A stretch of DNA of 64,000 nucleotides from CAG-390 sp003523225 (lineage in GTDB: Bacteria; Bacillota; Clostridia; Oscillospirales; CAG-272): NCBI GenBank assembly GCA_902461815.1, contig CABPZE010000004.1, positions 81,603-145,602 on the forward strand, in the 5' to 3' direction. Of the stretch, positions 9,572 through 18,766 are shown in pieces; the first letter of the stretch is position 1; every line of letters starts with the position of its first letter. A program made the position numbers and the translations under genes. The notes under the pieces were generated by a model, which saw only the letters and a program-made list of their open reading frames with translations, was not told where the DNA came from and ran no database searches.

Positions 9572-10567
9572 ATGAAAACAAGGATGCTTATTGAATTCTT
9601 TGCAATGTGCGCGGCGGTTTTTTTGCTGACCGTGCTGATCCTGCGTCGGCTGATCCCGGTGCTGAAAAGCCATAAGATAGGTCAGAAAATATACGATATA
9701 GGTCCTCGTTGGCACAAGGGTAAAGAAGGAACGCCTATAATGGGCGGCGTCGGATTTATAATTCCGTCATTGCTGGCTTTCGCGGTGCTTGCCGCCGTGT
9801 ATGCGGCACTGGGCAGAGCGGCGGAGCTTATTCCCGCGGCGCTGACTATGGGGCTTGCCGTGCTTAACGGTCTTATCGGCTTTTTTGACGATTACACCAA
9901 GCTGATAAAAAAACAGAACGAGGGCTTTCTTGCGTGGCAGAAGTTTTCGCTTCAGCTTGTTGTTGCAGGGCTTTACCTTTGGGCTATGACAGTCTGCGGC
10001 TGTATTGACACAACGCTTGCGTTGCCCTTCTGCGATATCAGCCTTGAGCTTGGAGTCGGGTACTACGTTATCGCAATACTGCTTATTACCGGTATGGTCA
10101 ACGGAGTAAACCTTACAGACGGTATCGACGGTCTTTCGAGCAGTGTTACCGCCGTAGTGGGAGCTTTCTTTGCGGTTGCGGCGTTTTCAAAGGAAATGCC
10201 AGAGCTTTCGGTGCTTGCGGCAACCGTCATAGGCGGAACTGTGGGATTCCTTATGTATAACTTCTATCCTGCCAAAGTGTTTATGGGAGACACCGGTTCG
10301 CTGTATCTTGGCGGAATTGTCGTCGGTATGGCGTTTATGCTGGGCGAGCCGCTTATAATTCTGAGCGCCGGATTCGTATATATCTGCGAAATTGCCTCCG
10401 ACATACTTCAGGTCGGATATTTCAAGCTGACGCACGGAAAGCGCCTGTTCAAAATGGCGCCGATCCACCACCATTTTGAAAAATGCGGCTGGAGCGAGGT
10501 AAAGATCGTTGCTGTGTTTACAGTGGCGGCAGTGATCTTCTGCGTTATCTCGTGGTTCGGCATCTGA
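9572..10567 (+). CDS. mraY: Phospho-MurNAc-pentapeptide translocase MraY
   Basis: MraY transfers phospho-MurNAc-pentapeptide to undecaprenyl phosphate, forming lipid I at the inner membrane face. The 331-residue polytopic protein has FFDDYTKL, the loop NGVNLTDGIDGL, VFMGDTGSLYLGG and the histidine-rich MAPIHHHFE motif, all hallmarks of the family. ATG 9572 was chosen because an upstream extension overlaps murF and lacks family character; AAAGG precedes it. In most bacteria murD follows mraY; here ftsW follows directly. Confidence 0.94.
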   Translation: MKTRMLIEFFAMCAAVFLLTVLILRRLIPVLKSHKIGQKIYDIGPRWHKGKEGTPIMGGVGFIIPSLLAFAVLAAVYAALGRAAELIPAALTMGLAVLNGLIGFFDDYTKLIKKQNEGFLAWQKFSLQLVVAGLYLWAMTVCGCIDTTLALPFCDISLELGVGYYVIAILLITGMVNGVNLTDGIDGLSSSVTAVVGAFFAVAAFSKEMPELSVLAATVIGGTVGFLMYNFYPAKVFMGDTGSLYLGGIVVGMAFMLGEPLIILSAGFVYICEIASDILQVGYFKLTHGKRLFKMAPIHHHFEKCGWSEVKIVAVFTVAAVIFCVISWFGI

Positions 10568-10605
10568 GGCGCGTACTCTGAAATAAAAACAAAGGGGAGT
10601 TGAAT

Positions 10606-11841
10606 ATGAGAGCGGATGCATCAGCAAAAAAACGCCGCCGCGAGCTTGGCGGCAGCGGGCTTCTTCGTGAATATATCGAAACTCCCGATTATGCCGCACT
10701 GGCTGAAAAGCCCGGCAGGCTTTTTGCGCGCGTTCGCCCGGATCCTGTATATCTTGTGCTGTTTCTTATTCTTCTGAGCGTCGGAACAGTCATGTCCTTC
10801 AGTGCAAGCTCAGCTTATGCCGAGCGGCAGTACGGAGACAGCTTTCACTTTTTCAAGGAGCATCTTCTGCACATGGCAGTCGGTGCGGTGGCAATGGCGG
10901 CAATGCTTTTCATTACCCCAACCACCATGCGATATATGTCTGTGGCTATGTATCTTGCGGTTCTTGTGCTTTTGCTGCTTGTGCTTGCAATGGGTGTTAT
11001 CGGCGGCGGTGCGCAAAGATGGATATCCGTTTTCGGACTTTTCAACTTCCAGCCCTCCGAGGCGGCAAAAACGGCGATAATACTGCTTTTGTCTCTTTAT
11101 ATGAGCCGATGGGAGCAGGAGATAAATTCAAAAGGACTGAATAAAAAGTCCTTTATTCACGGTTTTCTCGTGCCGGGTGTAATATTAAGCGCCGTACTGG
11201 TGCTTGTAGGGCTTGAAAAGCATTTTTCGGGCGTTATCATTATAGGAATGATAGGCGTTGCGATGATGTTTTTCGGCGGTACGAATCTGCTTTGGTTTTT
11301 ATCTGTACTGCCGGTTGGCGGTGTGCTTGGTTTTATCATTATGAACACCGAGTATGCACGCAAGCGTATCGACAGCTGGCAGAACCGCGGAGCGGATGCT
11401 CTTGGCAGCGACTGGCAGTCCACGCAGGGGCTTTACGCAATAGGAACAGGCGGGCTGTTCGGCGTGGGGCTGGGACAGTCACGGCTTAAATACGGCTATG
11501 TTTCACAGCCTCAGAATGACTTTGTGTTTACAATTGTTTGCGAGGAGCTGGGATTTTTCGGAGCAGCCGCAATAATGCTTTTGTTTCTTGCGCTTACTGC
11601 GCGCGGATTTGTTCTTGCGTCGCGCGCGTCGGATAAGTTCTGCTCGCTGGTCATTTTCGGGCTTTCATTCAAGCTGGCGCTTCAGGTGCTGCTGAATATT
11701 GGGGTCGTGAGCGGAGTTCTGCCCAACACCGGAATTTCGCTGCCTTATTTCAGCACAGGCGGCACGGCAACGATAATGCAGATGTTTGAGGCGGGCATCG
11801 TGCTGGGGCTTTCACAGTTCTGCACGCAGAAAAGAGATTAA
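10606..11841 (+). CDS. ftsW: Septal peptidoglycan polymerase FtsW (SEDS family)
   Basis: FtsW polymerises lipid II with its partner class B PBP at the septum. About ten hydrophobic segments are visible in 411 residues, with the SEDS signatures GAQRWISVFGLFNFQPSEAAK and LPNTGISLPYFSTGGT near the C terminus. A charged N-terminal tail of about 45 residues precedes the first helix. ATG 10606 has AAAGGGGAG 6 bases upstream, which decides it over the TTG at 10600. Rod-shape paralogue RodA is a formal alternative, but position between mraY and murG favours FtsW. Confidence 0.9.
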   Translation: MRADASAKKRRRELGGSGLLREYIETPDYAALAEKPGRLFARVRPDPVYLVLFLILLSVGTVMSFSASSAYAERQYGDSFHFFKEHLLHMAVGAVAMAAMLFITPTTMRYMSVAMYLAVLVLLLLVLAMGVIGGGAQRWISVFGLFNFQPSEAAKTAIILLLSLYMSRWEQEINSKGLNKKSFIHGFLVPGVILSAVLVLVGLEKHFSGVIIIGMIGVAMMFFGGTNLLWFLSVLPVGGVLGFIIMNTEYARKRIDSWQNRGADALGSDWQSTQGLYAIGTGGLFGVGLGQSRLKYGYVSQPQNDFVFTIVCEELGFFGAAAIMLLFLALTARGFVLASRASDKFCSLVIFGLSFKLALQVLLNIGVVSGVLPNTGISLPYFSTGGTATIMQMFEAGIVLGLSQFCTQKRD

Positions 11842-11870
11842 AGGACGGTAAGAAAGGCAGGTTCAAAGCC

Positions 11871-12998
11871 ATGCGGGTTCTGATGACAGGAGGCGGTACC
11901 GGAGGACACGTTAATCCGGCGATCGCAATTGCAGATACAATAAAAGAACATATTCCCTCCGCCGAGATCGCGTTTGTAGGCACAAAGCGGGGAATTGAAA
12001 ATAAGCTTGTTCCGGCAGCGGGATATAAGCTGTATCATGTTGATGTACGCGGCTTCAGGCGTTCGCTGTCGCTTGCCAACATAAGGGCGGCGTTTCTTGC
12101 TGCGGTTTCACCGATCGTTGCTATAAAGCTTGTAAAGGAGTTCAAGCCGGACGTTGTTATCGGTACAGGCGGATATGTAAGCTGGCCGCTGCTTGTGGCG
12201 GCATCAAAGCTGGGAGTCCCGTCGGCGGTACATGAGTCAAACGCCGTTCCGGGGCTTGCTGTACGCAGACTTGTGCCGTATGTGGATAAAATCTTCGTGA
12301 ATTTTGCCGTTACGGGCGAGACGCTCGGCGCTCCCGAAAAGACCATGCACGTGGGCAGTCCGTTGAGAACTGATTTCGGGACTGTCACCCGCCGTGAGGC
12401 GAGGGAAAAGCTCGGACTTCCGGACAGCTGCCGTCAGTATGTAGTTTCCTTCGGCGGCAGTCTGGGTGCGGAGCGTGTCAATTCCGCCGTGCTTGATCTT
12501 ATGCGGGACTATCTTTCAAAGCACCCCGATATATACTGCACTCACGCCTGCGGAGCAAGCGGATATGAGGAAACGCACCGTCAGTTTGAGGAAGCGGGGC
12601 TTGACAAGGCGGCAAATCTTGAGCTTGTGGAATATATATACGATATGCCTTTGCGCATGGCGGCAGCGGATATGGTGATAAGCCGCTCCGGTGCTATAAC
12701 GCTTTCGGAGCTTGCCGCGGCACAGAAGGCGGCGGTTCTGATACCCTCCCCGAATGTTACCGACAATCAGCAGTATAAAAACGCAAAGGTGTTTGCCGAT
12801 GCGGGAGGCGCTGTGCTGATAGAGGAAAAAGATCTTACGCCTGAACGTATCTGCTCCGAGGTGTCAGCGGTGCTTGAAAATCCTGCACGTATGCACAGAC
12901 TTGAAAAGAATATCTCGGCGTTTGCCGTTCCGGACTCAAACGAACGGATATACCGGGAGATCATTTCTCTTGCCGACGGCAAAAAAGCAGAGAAGTGA
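11871..12998 (+). CDS. murG: Lipid II synthase MurG (GlcNAc transferase)
   Basis: MurG adds GlcNAc to lipid I on the cytoplasmic face. The 375-residue protein starts with the diagnostic glycine-rich loop GGGTGGH (residues 7-13), followed by GTGGYVSWP and HESNAVPG. The C-terminal donor-binding region reads VISRSGAITLSELA and IPSPNVTDNQQYKNA. Its stop overlaps the next start (TGATG), so divIB is translationally coupled. murC, often next in line, is absent. Confidence 0.95.
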   Translation: MRVLMTGGGTGGHVNPAIAIADTIKEHIPSAEIAFVGTKRGIENKLVPAAGYKLYHVDVRGFRRSLSLANIRAAFLAAVSPIVAIKLVKEFKPDVVIGTGGYVSWPLLVAASKLGVPSAVHESNAVPGLAVRRLVPYVDKIFVNFAVTGETLGAPEKTMHVGSPLRTDFGTVTRREAREKLGLPDSCRQYVVSFGGSLGAERVNSAVLDLMRDYLSKHPDIYCTHACGASGYEETHRQFEEAGLDKAANLELVEYIYDMPLRMAAADMVISRSGAITLSELAAAQKAAVLIPSPNVTDNQQYKNAKVFADAGGAVLIEEKDLTPERICSEVSAVLENPARMHRLEKNISAFAVPDSNERIYREIISLADGKKAEK

Positions 12999-13978
12999 TG
13001 CGTAACGGGGAAGAACGTGAGGCACCCTCTGCCGGGGAAACACGTCGGTCGGCGTCTCAGCCATCTCCTGCCGGACGAAGAAATTTATCCGGTGACAGAG
13101 AAAAGGAAGCACGCCTCAACGCACAAAGGAACGAGCTTGCGGCGCGTGAGGCGGCGGAAAAGCGCCGCGCGGAACAGGTGCGTGAACACGCAAAGAAGCT
13201 CGAACGCAGGCGCAAGGCAAAGTGGCTGCTGATATTTGCACTTTTGAGTATCAGCTGTGTATTGATCTATGTTATATCAAGATTTCTCGGTTCATTTTTT
13301 GTCGTAGGGGAGATCAGGATAGAGGGAGATTCGCCATATACCGACGAGCAGATAATTGCGGCGTCCGGAATATCCTACGGTGACAAGCTGTATCTGACCG
13401 ATAAAAAGGCGGCAGAAAGCAGTATATCCGGAGAGCTTGCGTATATATGCGAGGTAAGCGTTACAACAAAACTGCCGTCATACGTATACATTACGGTAAA
13501 GGCGGAAGAGGCGGTCATTTACACCGGGATATCCGGCGGGTATTATGCGCTGTCAGCTACAATGAGAGTGCTTGAAAGATCGGATTCTCCGGAAAAGTTC
13601 ATTGCCGCGGGACTTGTATATGCCGAATTGCCCGAGGTTGCAAGCGCCGTTGTGGGGCTGCCTCTGACGCTTGCCGACGGCACTGATCCGGTATATATAG
13701 GAGAGTTCGTTGACGCGATCGCAGATTCGGAGCTCAAGGGCAGGATATCCAAGATATTTCTTGACGAAAGATTCAATATCGTACTTTCCGTGGACGGGCG
13801 CTTCCGCGTAAAATTCGGCTCGGATTCCGATGCCGGAGTAAAGGCTTTGGCAGCATCGCGCGTAATTGCCGAGCAGGAACTGCCCGAGGGAGGGACGGCG
13901 GTTATTGATGTTTCCGATCCGTCTGCGGTCATTGCTGTAGTGCGTGAGGAGCTCGACCTGTCAAAAAAGAACGACTGA
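12998..13978 (+). CDS. divIB: Cell division protein DivIB/FtsQ (POTRA domain)
   Basis: The 326-residue protein has a highly charged cytoplasmic N-terminal region (1-75), one membrane helix (about 76-95), then an extracytoplasmic POTRA domain beginning FFVVGEIRIEG, and an FtsQ-like beta domain. This is the DivIB/FtsQ plan; the family links FtsL/DivIC to the PBP-FtsW complex. ATG 12998 overlaps the murG stop; a GTG at 12995 is also possible. Confidence 0.88.
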   Translation: MRNGEEREAPSAGETRRSASQPSPAGRRNLSGDREKEARLNAQRNELAAREAAEKRRAEQVREHAKKLERRRKAKWLLIFALLSISCVLIYVISRFLGSFFVVGEIRIEGDSPYTDEQIIAASGISYGDKLYLTDKKAAESSISGELAYICEVSVTTKLPSYVYITVKAEEAVIYTGISGGYYALSATMRVLERSDSPEKFIAAGLVYAELPEVASAVVGLPLTLADGTDPVYIGEFVDAIADSELKGRISKIFLDERFNIVLSVDGRFRVKFGSDSDAGVKALAASRVIAEQELPEGGTAVIDVSDPSAVIAVVREELDLSKKND

Positions 13979-14082
13979 TGAACAGAAATGGCGCAAAAAA
14001 AGTTTTTTGGCGTCAGGAAATAAATGTTTATAATAAAAAGTCAGAAATTTTCGCAAAACCCCTTGAAAAATCCCGAAAAAAA

Positions 14083-14133
14083 TATTATTATATAATAGAT
14101 GTAATATAAAAGCCCCCGCGCGGCAGACGCGGG
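14083..14133 (+). promoter_or_regulatory. ftsZ leader: AT-rich promoter-like stretch and GC hairpin
   Basis: A run rich in TAT, including TATAAT at 14091-14096, follows TTGAAA at 14063, but the spacer would be 22 bases, so the exact promoter is uncertain. A CCCGCG/CGCGGG hairpin (14115-14120 with 14128-14133) lies in the leader. ftsZ may therefore have its own transcript besides read-through from divIB. Confidence 0.35.
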
Positions 14134-14177
14134 AACGATGCTTAAGAATAAAGGAAACAAAACCGGAGGAAATAAAA

Positions 14178-15461
14178 ATGGCATTTGAGCACGATGATTT
14201 ACTCGAAAGCGGCGTCAGCATAAAGGTTGTAGGCGTCGGCGGCGGCGGAAACAATGCCGTCAACAGAATGATAAGCACAAATATACGCGGCGTTGAATTT
14301 ATTGCCGTGAATACCGATAAACAGGCTCTGCGTTCGTCCAACGCTCCGAATCAGATCGTTATCGGAGAAAAGATCACACGCGGACACGGAGCGGGTGCAA
14401 ATCCCGAGATCGGTCAGCGTGCCGCCGAGGAGAACACCGAGGAGATCAAAGCGGCTCTTGCCGGAGCTGACATGGTATTTATCGCTACCGGTATGGGCGG
14501 CGGAACCGGAACAGGTGCGGCTCCCGTTGTTGCCCGCATAGCCAAGGAGATGGACATACTCACTGTCGCTATCGTGACCAAGCCCTTTATTTTCGAGGGG
14601 AGCCGCCGTATGCGTCAGGCAGAGGAGGGCATCAGACAGCTGAGCCAGTATGTTGACTCGCTCGTTATCATTCCCAACGAAAGACTCAAGCAGGTTTCCG
14701 ACACCCGCATAACCCTTTACAATGCCTTTGAAATTGCCGACGATGTACTCCGCCGCGGAGTTCAGAGCATTTCAGAGCTTATAAATGTTCCCGGCTTTAT
14801 CAACCTTGACTTTGCCGACGTTACCTCCGTCATGCACGACGCCGGATTTGCCCACATGGGCGTCGGCAGTGCGACCGGTAAGGATAAGGCGGAGCTTGCC
14901 GCCAAGGCAGCTATTTCAAGCCCGCTGCTTGAGACCTCCATCAAGGGCGCTACCGGAATACTTGTCAGCATTTCCATCTCCCCCGACGTCGGACTTGAGG
15001 ACGCAGACCTTGCCTCCACCATGATCGCAAACGAAGCAAGCCCGGATGCCAATGTAATATGGGGAGTTGCCTTCGATCCCGACCTTGACGATGAGATGAA
15101 GATCACCATTATCGCCACAGGATTTGAAAAGGACGCTGAGGACGAGCTTCAGCGCGGTACTCAGACACAGCCGGCAACTGCCGCGGCAAAGCCTGCGGAG
15201 AAAAAGACCGAAGCTGCAGCTGCTCCTGCCGTCAAGCCTCAGCCTACCCCGGTAGCCGAGCCTCAGAAGACCTATGAACAGCCCCAGCCCGTGCGTCAGC
15301 AGCCTGCCGCTCAGCCGGCAGTCCAGCAGCCAGCACGTCAGGAAGTGCCGTCCGAAAACGTTGACGAGCTTCCCAAGGATGCGGACGGCTTTGACGAGAT
15401 AATGTCAATACTGAGAAGCAGAAAGCGCCGCGACGACTTCCGCGGTTCGGGACGCAGATAA
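14178..15461 (+). CDS. ftsZ: Cell division GTPase FtsZ
   Basis: FtsZ is the tubulin-like GTPase that forms the division ring. The tubulin signature GGGTGTG is at residues 107-113, and the N-terminal nucleotide loop is VVGVGGGGNNAVNRM. The C-terminal region after about residue 320 is a long linker rich in Pro, Gln and Ala, ending in a basic tail that would contact membrane tethers. The start has an excellent GGAGG site. ftsA is not adjacent, as is usual in Clostridia; SepF is the likely tether, but that is inference. Confidence 0.97.
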   Translation: MAFEHDDLLESGVSIKVVGVGGGGNNAVNRMISTNIRGVEFIAVNTDKQALRSSNAPNQIVIGEKITRGHGAGANPEIGQRAAEENTEEIKAALAGADMVFIATGMGGGTGTGAAPVVARIAKEMDILTVAIVTKPFIFEGSRRMRQAEEGIRQLSQYVDSLVIIPNERLKQVSDTRITLYNAFEIADDVLRRGVQSISELINVPGFINLDFADVTSVMHDAGFAHMGVGSATGKDKAELAAKAAISSPLLETSIKGATGILVSISISPDVGLEDADLASTMIANEASPDANVIWGVAFDPDLDDEMKITIIATGFEKDAEDELQRGTQTQPATAAAKPAEKKTEAAAAPAVKPQPTPVAEPQKTYEQPQPVRQQPAAQPAVQQPARQEVPSENVDELPKDADGFDEIMSILRSRKRRDDFRGSGRR

Positions 15462-15516
15462 CACCCTTCCGCTTTTATTACGTTTGCAGTTTACCTGAGA
15501 GATATATTTTTCTTTT

Positions 15517-15551
15517 CAATGGGCGTCCGGATATGATCTGGACGCCCATTG
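15517..15551. terminator. 12-bp hairpin downstream of ftsZ
   Basis: A perfect 12-bp stem CAATGGGCGTCC/GGACGCCCATTG with an 11-base loop lies 55 bases after the ftsZ stop. There is no T-run after it on either strand, so it may act as a weak or factor-dependent terminator or an mRNA 3' end structure. Confidence 0.45.
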
Positions 15552-15599
15552 GTGCAGGAATTGTTTTCGCGTCCGAAATAACAAAGAGGAGTGTGATAA

Positions 15600-17087
15600 A
15601 TGAAAAAAATACTGATTTTTTGCGCGTTTCTCGCTGTCCTTTTGCTGTTTACCGTTGGCGCGAATGCCGAGGACATTACTTCGAGTGCGGATTTTTACCA
15701 TGCCGACAGCAAGATATGCGACGGTGACGAACGAACGCGCCTATCATATTCAGACGGGGACACTCTCCGCATAAGTTCTGACATACCGATCGAGTCCGTT
15801 TACGTCAAATTCGACCGCATACCAAAGTCGTGGACGCTTATGGCAAACGGCAGCCGGATAAGCTGCGGTCAGAACGGCTTTCTTCATGAATACATTGACG
15901 TCGCCGACTCCGTGGGTGCAGCGAAAGAAGTAACGCTTGTTTTTGACTCGGGTGCGGAGGTTTGCGATGTGTTTGTGTTCTCGGCGGGTGAACTTCCAGA
16001 ATGGGTCCAGTGCTGGAGTACCGCAGATGGGGATGTCGATCTGCTTTTTCTGCCAACACACGCCGATGACGATCACCTGTTTTTTCTCGGAGTGCTGCCT
16101 TATTATGCCGGTGAGCTTGAATATGAGGTTCAGGTCGTGTACTTTGTCAACCATTGGAACGACCGCCGCCGCACGCACGAAATGCTGAATGGTCTTTGGA
16201 CTGTAGGGGTAAGGCGTTATCCTGTAATGGGGGAGCTTCCCGACGCATGGGACGGCACCTCATCGACCTGCGAATATGCCTATTCTGTGGCGGAGAAAAA
16301 CGGGCTCTCGCGTGACGCGCTTATTGAATTTCAGGTTGAAATGCTGCGGCGTTTCCGACCTTTGGTGGTTATCGGTCACGACATAAACGGTGAATACGGT
16401 CATCCGCAGCATATGATAAATACCGATACGCTGATTGCCGCGCTGACGCTGGCGGCAGATGCTTCATATTGCCCGGACACAGTTTCAAAGTACGGAGTGT
16501 GGGATGTGCCGAAAACATATCTGCACCTTTACGGTGAAAACAAGATCACCATGAACTGGGATATCCCGCTGTCACGCTTCGGGGGAATGACGGCATATGA
16601 GGTGTCAAAACTCGGATATGCCTGTCACCTTTCCCAGCAGTACACGTGGTTTACAAAATGGCTTAAGGGCAGCGGTGACTCCTATACCTCTGCCACGCAG
16701 ATAAAAAGCTACAAGCCTACCGAGTACGGGCTATACCGGACTACGGTGGGGTGCGATACGGTTGGCGGGGACTTTTTTGAGAATCTTACCGTTCGTTCAA
16801 AGCTCCCGCCTGACACCGATACGGAAACCGCGCCTGTCACCGAACCGGAAACGATGCCTGTTACATATCCGGAAACCGAACCTGTTACCGAACCGGAAAC
16901 GAAGACTGAAACCGAAACGATAACGGACACGGATACGATATCCGACGACACATCATTGATACTGCCGGAAACGGATGCCCCCGGCAATACAGTAAGCAAA
17001 AGCACCGTATACATTATCGTTCTTGTCGTTTTTGCGACTGTGATGATAACGCTTACGGTCGTGCTTGCCAAAAAAGAAAATAAATAA
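15600..17087 (+). CDS. Secreted, membrane-anchored PIG-L/LmbE-type deacetylase
   Basis: The 495-residue product has a signal peptide (1-23), a domain of about 110 residues, then a PIG-L deacetylase domain. Its first metal motif is H154-A-D-D-D-H159 in place of the usual HPDDE, and the second is GHDINGEYGHPQH. A Thr/Glu/Pro-rich spacer with TEPET-like repeats and a C-terminal membrane helix with a basic tail follow, which would anchor it outside the cell. The family removes N-acetyl groups from GlcNAc-type substrates; a wall or glycan substrate is inference. It lies after ftsZ but has its own ribosome site and terminator. Confidence 0.8.
   Translation: MKKILIFCAFLAVLLLFTVGANAEDITSSADFYHADSKICDGDERTRLSYSDGDTLRISSDIPIESVYVKFDRIPKSWTLMANGSRISCGQNGFLHEYIDVADSVGAAKEVTLVFDSGAEVCDVFVFSAGELPEWVQCWSTADGDVDLLFLPTHADDDHLFFLGVLPYYAGELEYEVQVVYFVNHWNDRRRTHEMLNGLWTVGVRRYPVMGELPDAWDGTSSTCEYAYSVAEKNGLSRDALIEFQVEMLRRFRPLVVIGHDINGEYGHPQHMINTDTLIAALTLAADASYCPDTVSKYGVWDVPKTYLHLYGENKITMNWDIPLSRFGGMTAYEVSKLGYACHLSQQYTWFTKWLKGSGDSYTSATQIKSYKPTEYGLYRTTVGCDTVGGDFFENLTVRSKLPPDTDTETAPVTEPETMPVTYPETEPVTEPETKTETETITDTDTISDDTSLILPETDAPGNTVSKSTVYIIVLVVFATVMITLTVVLAKKENK
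16817..16935 (+). repeat. In-frame TEPET-coding repeats
   Basis: Imperfect short repeats of the type ACCGAACCGGAAAC encode the Thr/Glu/Pro spacer of the PIG-L-type protein. Such low-complexity spacers commonly lift surface domains off the membrane. Confidence 0.6.
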
Positions 17088-17088
17088 T

Positions 17089-17136
17089 AAAAGCTTGGGC
17101 AAACAGTCACACAAGTGCGTTCGTCCAAGCTTTTTT
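17089..17136 (+). terminator. Rho-independent terminator after PIG-L gene
   Basis: AAGCTTGG (17091-17098) pairs with CCAAGCTT (17125-17132), and a run of T follows immediately. It lies just after the stop codon. Confidence 0.75.
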
Positions 17137-17161
17137 GTGTCAGCGGAAAGCGGCGGAGCGG

Positions 17162-17310
17162 TTATTTTACGAGGTTGTCTTTTTTCAGATATCCGTTCAA
17201 TATGTCGCGTATTTTGTCAAACGGAGCGTTGGGAGCTTTCATATATTTCATGGGGATATTATCGGTACTTACCCGTGCGTGGCTGTACCCGTATGTTGTT
17301 TTGTGTGTGC
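17162..17310 (-). other. Short open stretch of unknown status
   Basis: Downstream of the lipoprotein pseudogene the minus strand is open for about 50 codons in another frame. An internal ATG at 17249-17251 gives 28 residues (ending DNLVK) before TAA at 17162. No clear ribosome site or known family is visible; it may be the tail of a decayed gene. Confidence 0.25.
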
Positions 17311-18690
17311 TTATCTTATATACTCTCCGCCGCCCCACTCGACCACAGTAAAGCCGCGGCGTTCAAAAGGCGGGAACTCCTGCGGCTCAAGCTCCACGGG
17401 GTTTTCTGAGGCGTAATAGGACATAAATACTCGCAGTATGCTTTCGGGCTGCGGGTCAACAGTCAGTACCGCCGTGTCGGTGTAAGCGTCCGTCTGGAAT
17501 GAAATTACGTTGTATTTGTTTTTCTACAGCTGCGGTAGCCAGTAGATGATAAACTCGTTTGCCTCGCGCTCGTTAAGTCCTATGTCGGCAAGGGCTTTTT
17601 CAAGGAATTTTGCCGTATCCTCGCCTCGGACGCAAAAGCCGCGTGAAAGATCCGGCTTCATTTGCGAGATCCCCTCCCAATACAGGCAGTAGTAGCTTCT
17701 GCCTGAGGCGTCGCGTATAATTCCGTCCGGTGTGACGGTAAGCTCACGCCAGCCCTCGCCGTTCCCGTAATCGGGATATGTGCAGGTAAGCACGCCGTCG
17801 AGTTCAAGTCGTACGCTGACAGTGGTCTCCTGTTCGGGATAAAGGTATATCACTGGCTTATCGAGCAAGTGTAACCCACGATATGCTTTTTCCGTTTCTT
17901 CAGTCGTGAGGATCTTTATATTATCACTTATTGTCTCGGCAAATGAGAAAAATGTTCTTTTGCCTTCTGATGTCTTTGCCTCAGTTTTGAGGCATTTATC
18001 AAACTGCACCTCGATATGGTCGCCGGGGGAAAAGCGGAGTTTTGACCGCGCGTCGGTTATTTTAAGAACAAAATCGGCTATGCCTGAATTCAGCGAGGAA
18101 AGATAGGCAATGTTTTTTTCGGTGCGGCAGACAAAAAAGAAGTTACTGGAATACCACTTGCTGCTTGTACCGTTCTGAAGCTCGGAAATCGAGGGAAAAT
18201 TTTCGGGGAACGTCACATCGTCAAGCGTAAGTATCTGATACGGACCGTAGCCGCCGCAGGGAAATCCGGAGTAGTTCTTTTTGGTGATCTTTACTTCAGA
18301 CGCAGTTACGAGCGGAGGGTAAACCTCCTTGATCGAGACGACGCTTATGCTTATTTCGTCTTGGAGAACTATGCCGAGTTCTTTAAGACCTTCCATGTAG
18401 ACATTTACGATGTCCGTGCCGAAATATTTTACATATTCCTCTGAGACGGTGACGGAAACCGTGTCGTTCCTGACCGGTCCGTTTGCTGTGCATGTAAAGT
18501 CGCCTCTGAAGTCTGGATCGCCATGAAATGACAGGTCGTTACCGCCGGACTTACCGCCTGTCGCAGAGTTGTCGGTGCAGGAAAACAAGGTCAGCGCGAG
18601 CACCGTGCATAGCACCGTGCAAAGCACCGTGCAGAGTAATTCGAGATGCAGATTTTTCATTGTTCTGATCAGCTTACTGTGTTTTTTCAT
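17311..18690 (-). pseudogene. Lipoprotein gene interrupted by an in-frame amber codon
   Basis: The first open part (17524-18690, 388 codons) has a signal peptide ending in the lipobox LTLFSC and a domain containing KPVIYLYPE and YCLYWEG. It stops at TAG (17524-17526) after IIYWLPQL. The same frame then continues for 70 codons to TAA at 17311. This stretch includes KNKYNVISFQTDAYTD and ends FTVVEWGG, which is the expected family C terminus as I know it. So one nonsense codon, probably from a glutamate codon, splits an otherwise intact gene. Read-through or a sequence error would restore a 459-residue protein. Function is unknown. Confidence 0.8.
18599..18634 (-). repeat. Three tandem 12-base repeats in a signal peptide
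   Basis: AGCACCGTGCAN occurs three times in tandem (plus-strand reading). On the coding strand each unit encodes Cys-Thr-Val-Leu, so the hydrophobic core of the lipoprotein signal peptide is built from CTVLCTVLCTVL. Confidence 0.85.
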
Positions 18691-18766
18691 GGTCGTGCGT
18701 TCCTTTCGTTATTTTTTATTATATTAAACGTTCAGAATGGTTGAAAAGTTCCTGCGCCTGTCATTT

